This document shows, piece by piece, positions 4,820 to 7,089 of a DNA stretch of 7,089 nt (the first letter of the stretch is position 1; each line of letters begins with the position of its first letter). The notes below the pieces were generated by a model, which worked only from the letters and a program-made list of their open reading frames with translations, was not told the DNA's origin and did not search any database. This DNA is from an uncultured Ruminococcus sp. (GTDB lineage: Bacteria; Bacillota; Clostridia; Oscillospirales; Ruminococcaceae). The position numbers and the translations under genes are program-made. The stretch covers positions 1-7,089 of the forward strand of contig UQYK01000072.1 in NCBI GenBank assembly GCA_900545285.1, read 5' to 3'.

Positions 4820-6865
4820 ATGGACGCGCTTTTCCAGCCGGTATCCCAGCTCAAAGGAATCGGACAAAAGCGGGCAGAAGCACTGGAACGGCTGGGCATT
4901 CTGACCCCTTATGACCTGCTCTACCACATTCCCCGTTCCTATTTGGACTACACCCACCCAGTGCCGATTCTGGCGGCGCAGCCGGGCGAAAGCTGCGTGA
5001 TTCGCGTGCAGATTGCCCGAAAGATGCCGCCCCAGTATATCCGAAAGGGCCTGACCATTTTCAAGGCAATTGCCACGGACGGCGTATCTGATATTACCGT
5101 TACGTTCTATAATAATCCTTACGGATTTCAGGCGCTCCGCCTAGGCGAATGGTACCGCATGGCCGGAAAGATGCAGGGAAACCTGCTGCGCCGGGAAATT
5201 TCTGCGCCGCATGTGCTGGCAGACCGGGCAAAAGAACAGATTTTCCCCTGCTACCCCATGACCACGGGAATTTCTGCGCAACTACTGGTTCAGGCAGTGC
5301 GCCAGGCAGTCACACTGATGCAGCAGCAGCCCTTCGACTGGATGCCGGCAAAGCTGCGGCAGGCACACGATCTCCTTTCCCTGCCGGAAGCACTGGAACA
5401 GGTGCATTTTCCGGAAAATCCCGGCCGCATGGAACAGGCGCGCCGCCGGCTGGCATTTGACGAGCTGCTGCAATTACAGCTTGGCATGCTCATGCGCCGC
5501 GCCGACAACCACACCCGGACAGCCTATGCTATGGCATCCACAGTTTCTCTGGAACCATACTACAGCGGCCTTCCGTTTTCCCTGACTGCCGGCCAAAAGC
5601 AGGCTATCCGGGAGATTGTACAGGATCTGTGCAGCGATGCCCCCATGAACCGCCTGCTACAGGGAGATGTCGGCAGCGGCAAAACCGCGGTTGCGGCGGC
5701 GGCCTGCTATTTCACCATCCAGAATGGCATGCAGTGCGCAATGATGGCACCCACTGAAATTCTGGCAGTACAGCATTACCACACCATGCAGCAGTTTCTG
5801 GAGCCGCTGGGCATCACGGTAGGGCTGCTCACCGGTTCGCTCCGGACAAAGGAAAAACGGGAAATCTATGCGGCACTGGCAGACGGCACCATTCAGCTGA
5901 TTGTTGGCACGCACGCCATTTTCCAAAAAGAAGTCTCCTTTCAGAAGCTGGCACTAGTCATCACGGACGAACAGCACCGATTTGGCGTAGCACAGCGCAC
6001 ACAGCTGGCAGACAAGGGCGGATGCCCCCACAAGCTGGTTATGTCCGCTACCCCCATCCCCCGGACACTGGCGCTGATGATTTACGGCGACCTGGACATT
6101 TCCATTTTAAAGGAACTGCCCAAGGGACGGCTTCCGGTGCAGACATTTGCCGTCACCGGAAAGCTGCGCCAGCGCGCCTATGGCTTTATCCGGGAGCAGC
6201 TGCAACAGGGGCACCAGGGCTATATTGTCTGCCCCATGATCGAAGAACGGGAAGAAAGCGACTTGCAGGCAGTCGAGGCCTATGCGGAAAATATCCAGCA
6301 GACTGCCTTCTCCGACTACCGGGTGGGACTGCTCCACGGCAAAATGAAGGCCGCCGAAAAGGAACAGATCATGCACGCCTTTCGCAGCCACGAGCTGGAC
6401 TTACTGGTCAGCACCACTGTAATCGAAGTAGGCGTAGACGTTCCCAACGCCACAATCCTGCTGATTGAGAATGCAGAGCGCTTCGGATTGTCCCAGCTCC
6501 ACCAGCTCCGGGGGCGCGTAGGCCGGGGCAAAGAACAGAGCTACTGCATTCTGATGACAGATCATGTCACAGAGGACTGCCGCGCCCGGATGCAGATTAT
6601 GAGCCGCACCAGTGACGGCTTTCAGATTGCCGAGGCCGACTTGCAGCTCCGCGGCCCCGGCGACTTCTTCGGACAGCGGCAGCACGGCCTTCCGCCGCTC
6701 CGGGTGGCCGACCTGTCCCATGACACCAAACTGCTGGAAGAGGTCCAGACCTGTGCCAAAGAAATCTTGCGGCAGGATCCGGAACTGAAGCAGCCCGAAC
6801 ACCGCGGTTTGCGTCTGGAGGTTCTGCGCCTGTTCCAGCGAAACGGAGAAAACGGCCGAAATTAA
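4820..6865 (+). CDS. recG: ATP-dependent DNA helicase RecG
   Basis: 681 residues, the usual RecG length. It is a monomeric double-strand DNA translocase that regresses stalled forks, branch-migrates Holliday junctions and unwinds R-loops. Layout: N-terminal LKGIGQKRAEAL helix-hairpin (11-22), wedge/OB-fold (about 55-150), then two RecA-like lobes. Motifs: Walker A GDVGSGKT (282-289), Ia MAPTEILA (309-316), II DEQH (383-386), III SATPIPRT (409-416), IV LLHGKMK (504-510), V STTVIEVGVDVP (531-542), VI QLRGRVGRG (562-570), and the RecG-specific TRG region LQLRGPGDFFGQRQHGLP (608-625). Nothing essential is missing. The start is chosen at 4820 because AAAGGAGG (4804-4811) sits 8 bases before this ATG and MDALFQPVSQLKGIG matches family N-termini; an extension to about 4769 would run through the intergenic hairpin. 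There is no clear terminator after the TAA. Confidence 0.98.
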   Translation: MDALFQPVSQLKGIGQKRAEALERLGILTPYDLLYHIPRSYLDYTHPVPILAAQPGESCVIRVQIARKMPPQYIRKGLTIFKAIATDGVSDITVTFYNNPYGFQALRLGEWYRMAGKMQGNLLRREISAPHVLADRAKEQIFPCYPMTTGISAQLLVQAVRQAVTLMQQQPFDWMPAKLRQAHDLLSLPEALEQVHFPENPGRMEQARRRLAFDELLQLQLGMLMRRADNHTRTAYAMASTVSLEPYYSGLPFSLTAGQKQAIREIVQDLCSDAPMNRLLQGDVGSGKTAVAAAACYFTIQNGMQCAMMAPTEILAVQHYHTMQQFLEPLGITVGLLTGSLRTKEKREIYAALADGTIQLIVGTHAIFQKEVSFQKLALVITDEQHRFGVAQRTQLADKGGCPHKLVMSATPIPRTLALMIYGDLDISILKELPKGRLPVQTFAVTGKLRQRAYGFIREQLQQGHQGYIVCPMIEEREESDLQAVEAYAENIQQTAFSDYRVGLLHGKMKAAEKEQIMHAFRSHELDLLVSTTVIEVGVDVPNATILLIENAERFGLSQLHQLRGRVGRGKEQSYCILMTDHVTEDCRARMQIMSRTSDGFQIAEADLQLRGPGDFFGQRQHGLPPLRVADLSHDTKLLEEVQTCAKEILRQDPELKQPEHRGLRLEVLRLFQRNGENGRN

Positions 6866-6927
6866 CAGAAATGTTGTCATTATTGTACAATTCAGAATGT
6901 TGATAACATGCAGATTTAACAAAAGAT

Positions 6928-6957
6928 GCGTTTTTTCGATTTTTTTGAAAAAAACGC
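6928..6957 (+). promoter_or_regulatory. AT-tract inverted repeat / UP element of the tRNA promoter
   Basis: GCG plus six T at 6928-6936 pairs with A-run plus CGC at 6948-6957, with a T-rich middle (6940-6946). It directly abuts the -35 box at 6958. T7 followed by A7 in this position resembles the bipartite A/T UP elements that bind the RNA polymerase alpha subunit at rRNA and tRNA promoters. As RNA it could also form a weak hairpin at the end of recG mRNA, but no U-run follows on the plus strand, so a terminator role is the weaker reading. Confidence 0.5.
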
Positions 6958-6986
6958 TTGACAAACCCCTTGCAATGTGATATACT
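6958..6986 (+). promoter_or_regulatory. tRNA-Val promoter, near-consensus sigma-A
   Basis: Perfect TTGACA (6958-6963), 17-base spacer ending TGA (extended -10), TATACT (6981-6986). The expected start near 6993 leaves a leader of about 43 bases. The leader can fold as GTCGT-CGGT paired to ACCG-ACGAC (6993-7001 with 7018-7028, two-base bulge), ending 7 bases before the mature tRNA, where RNase P would cut. The architecture is the same as in the two leftward promoters at 8-36 and 149-177. Confidence 0.88.
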
Positions 6987-7035
6987 GTAATAGTCGTCGG
7001 TGAGGAACACAAAACAAACCGAAACGACACAGTGT

Positions 7036-7089
7036 GGAAGCTTAGCTCAGCTGGGAGAGCATCTGCCTTACAAGCAGAGGGTCATAGGT
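7036..7089 (+). tRNA. tRNA-Val (anticodon UAC), 3' end beyond the window
   Basis: Acceptor 5' strand GGAAGCT (7036-7042), TA at tRNA positions 8-9, D-stem GCTC/GAGC (7045-7048 with 7057-7060) around AGCTGGGA, anticodon stem TCTGC/GCAGA (7062-7066 with 7074-7078), loop CTTACAA with anticodon TAC at 7069-7071, variable loop GGGTC, and the T-stem 5' strand ATAGG (7084-7088) followed by the first T-loop base. The rest of the T-arm and the acceptor 3' strand lie outside. The UAC anticodon reads valine codons GUA/GUG and others by wobble. It may be the first gene of a tRNA cluster, given its dedicated promoter. Confidence 0.95.

Noticed and set aside
4754..4850. A complete tRNA gene on the minus strand around the T-arm-like hairpin
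   Set aside because: Upstream minus-strand sequence has no D-arm, no anticodon stem and no matching acceptor 5' strand; no CCA follows.
1..7089. CRISPR array, insertion sequence, toxin-antitoxin or defence system
   Set aside because: No regularly spaced repeats, transposase motifs, terminal inverted repeats, or small gene pairs with RBS were found; the window is mostly housekeeping genes plus one decayed gene.

Overview
The window looks like a chromosomal segment of a Gram-positive, spore-forming-lineage Firmicute, most likely a Clostridia member of the Ruminococcus/Oscillospiraceae type. This rests on SpoVS and YmdB side by side, strong AGGAGG-type ribosome binding sites, TTGACA/TATAAT promoters with TGn extensions, and moderately GC-rich coding sequence with AT-rich intergenic DNA. 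The genus is an inference; no 16S is present.

Left part (1-4102) is read on the minus strand. From right to left: a broken ABC-transporter lipoprotein (sugar-type solute-binding protein) whose promoter, RBS and terminator survive; ymdB (metallophosphoesterase) with its own promoter and a structured leader; spoVS with its own promoter and terminator; then a membrane CBS/CorC-domain protein of the CNNM/HlyC family with a structured leader, followed by a terminator. At the far left two tandem, near-consensus promoters fire leftward out of the window, probably into a stable-RNA operon or another highly expressed unit.

Right part (4154-7089) is read on the plus strand: rnhA (RNase HI) and recG (branch-migration helicase), 87 bases apart and probably co-transcribed, then a consensus promoter with an AT-rich upstream element driving tRNA-Val(UAC), cut by the window end. 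RNase HI and RecG both remove R-loops, so the pair makes functional sense.

No mobile element, CRISPR array or defence system is visible. The most informative points are: the three-frame, twice-deleted solute-binding pseudogene, with a repeat-mediated deletion scar; the loss of typical DUF21 ion-site motifs in the CNNM-family protein; a tRNA T-arm-like hairpin with an alternative pairing in front of the recG RBS; and promoter sets sharing one architecture at both ends of the window.
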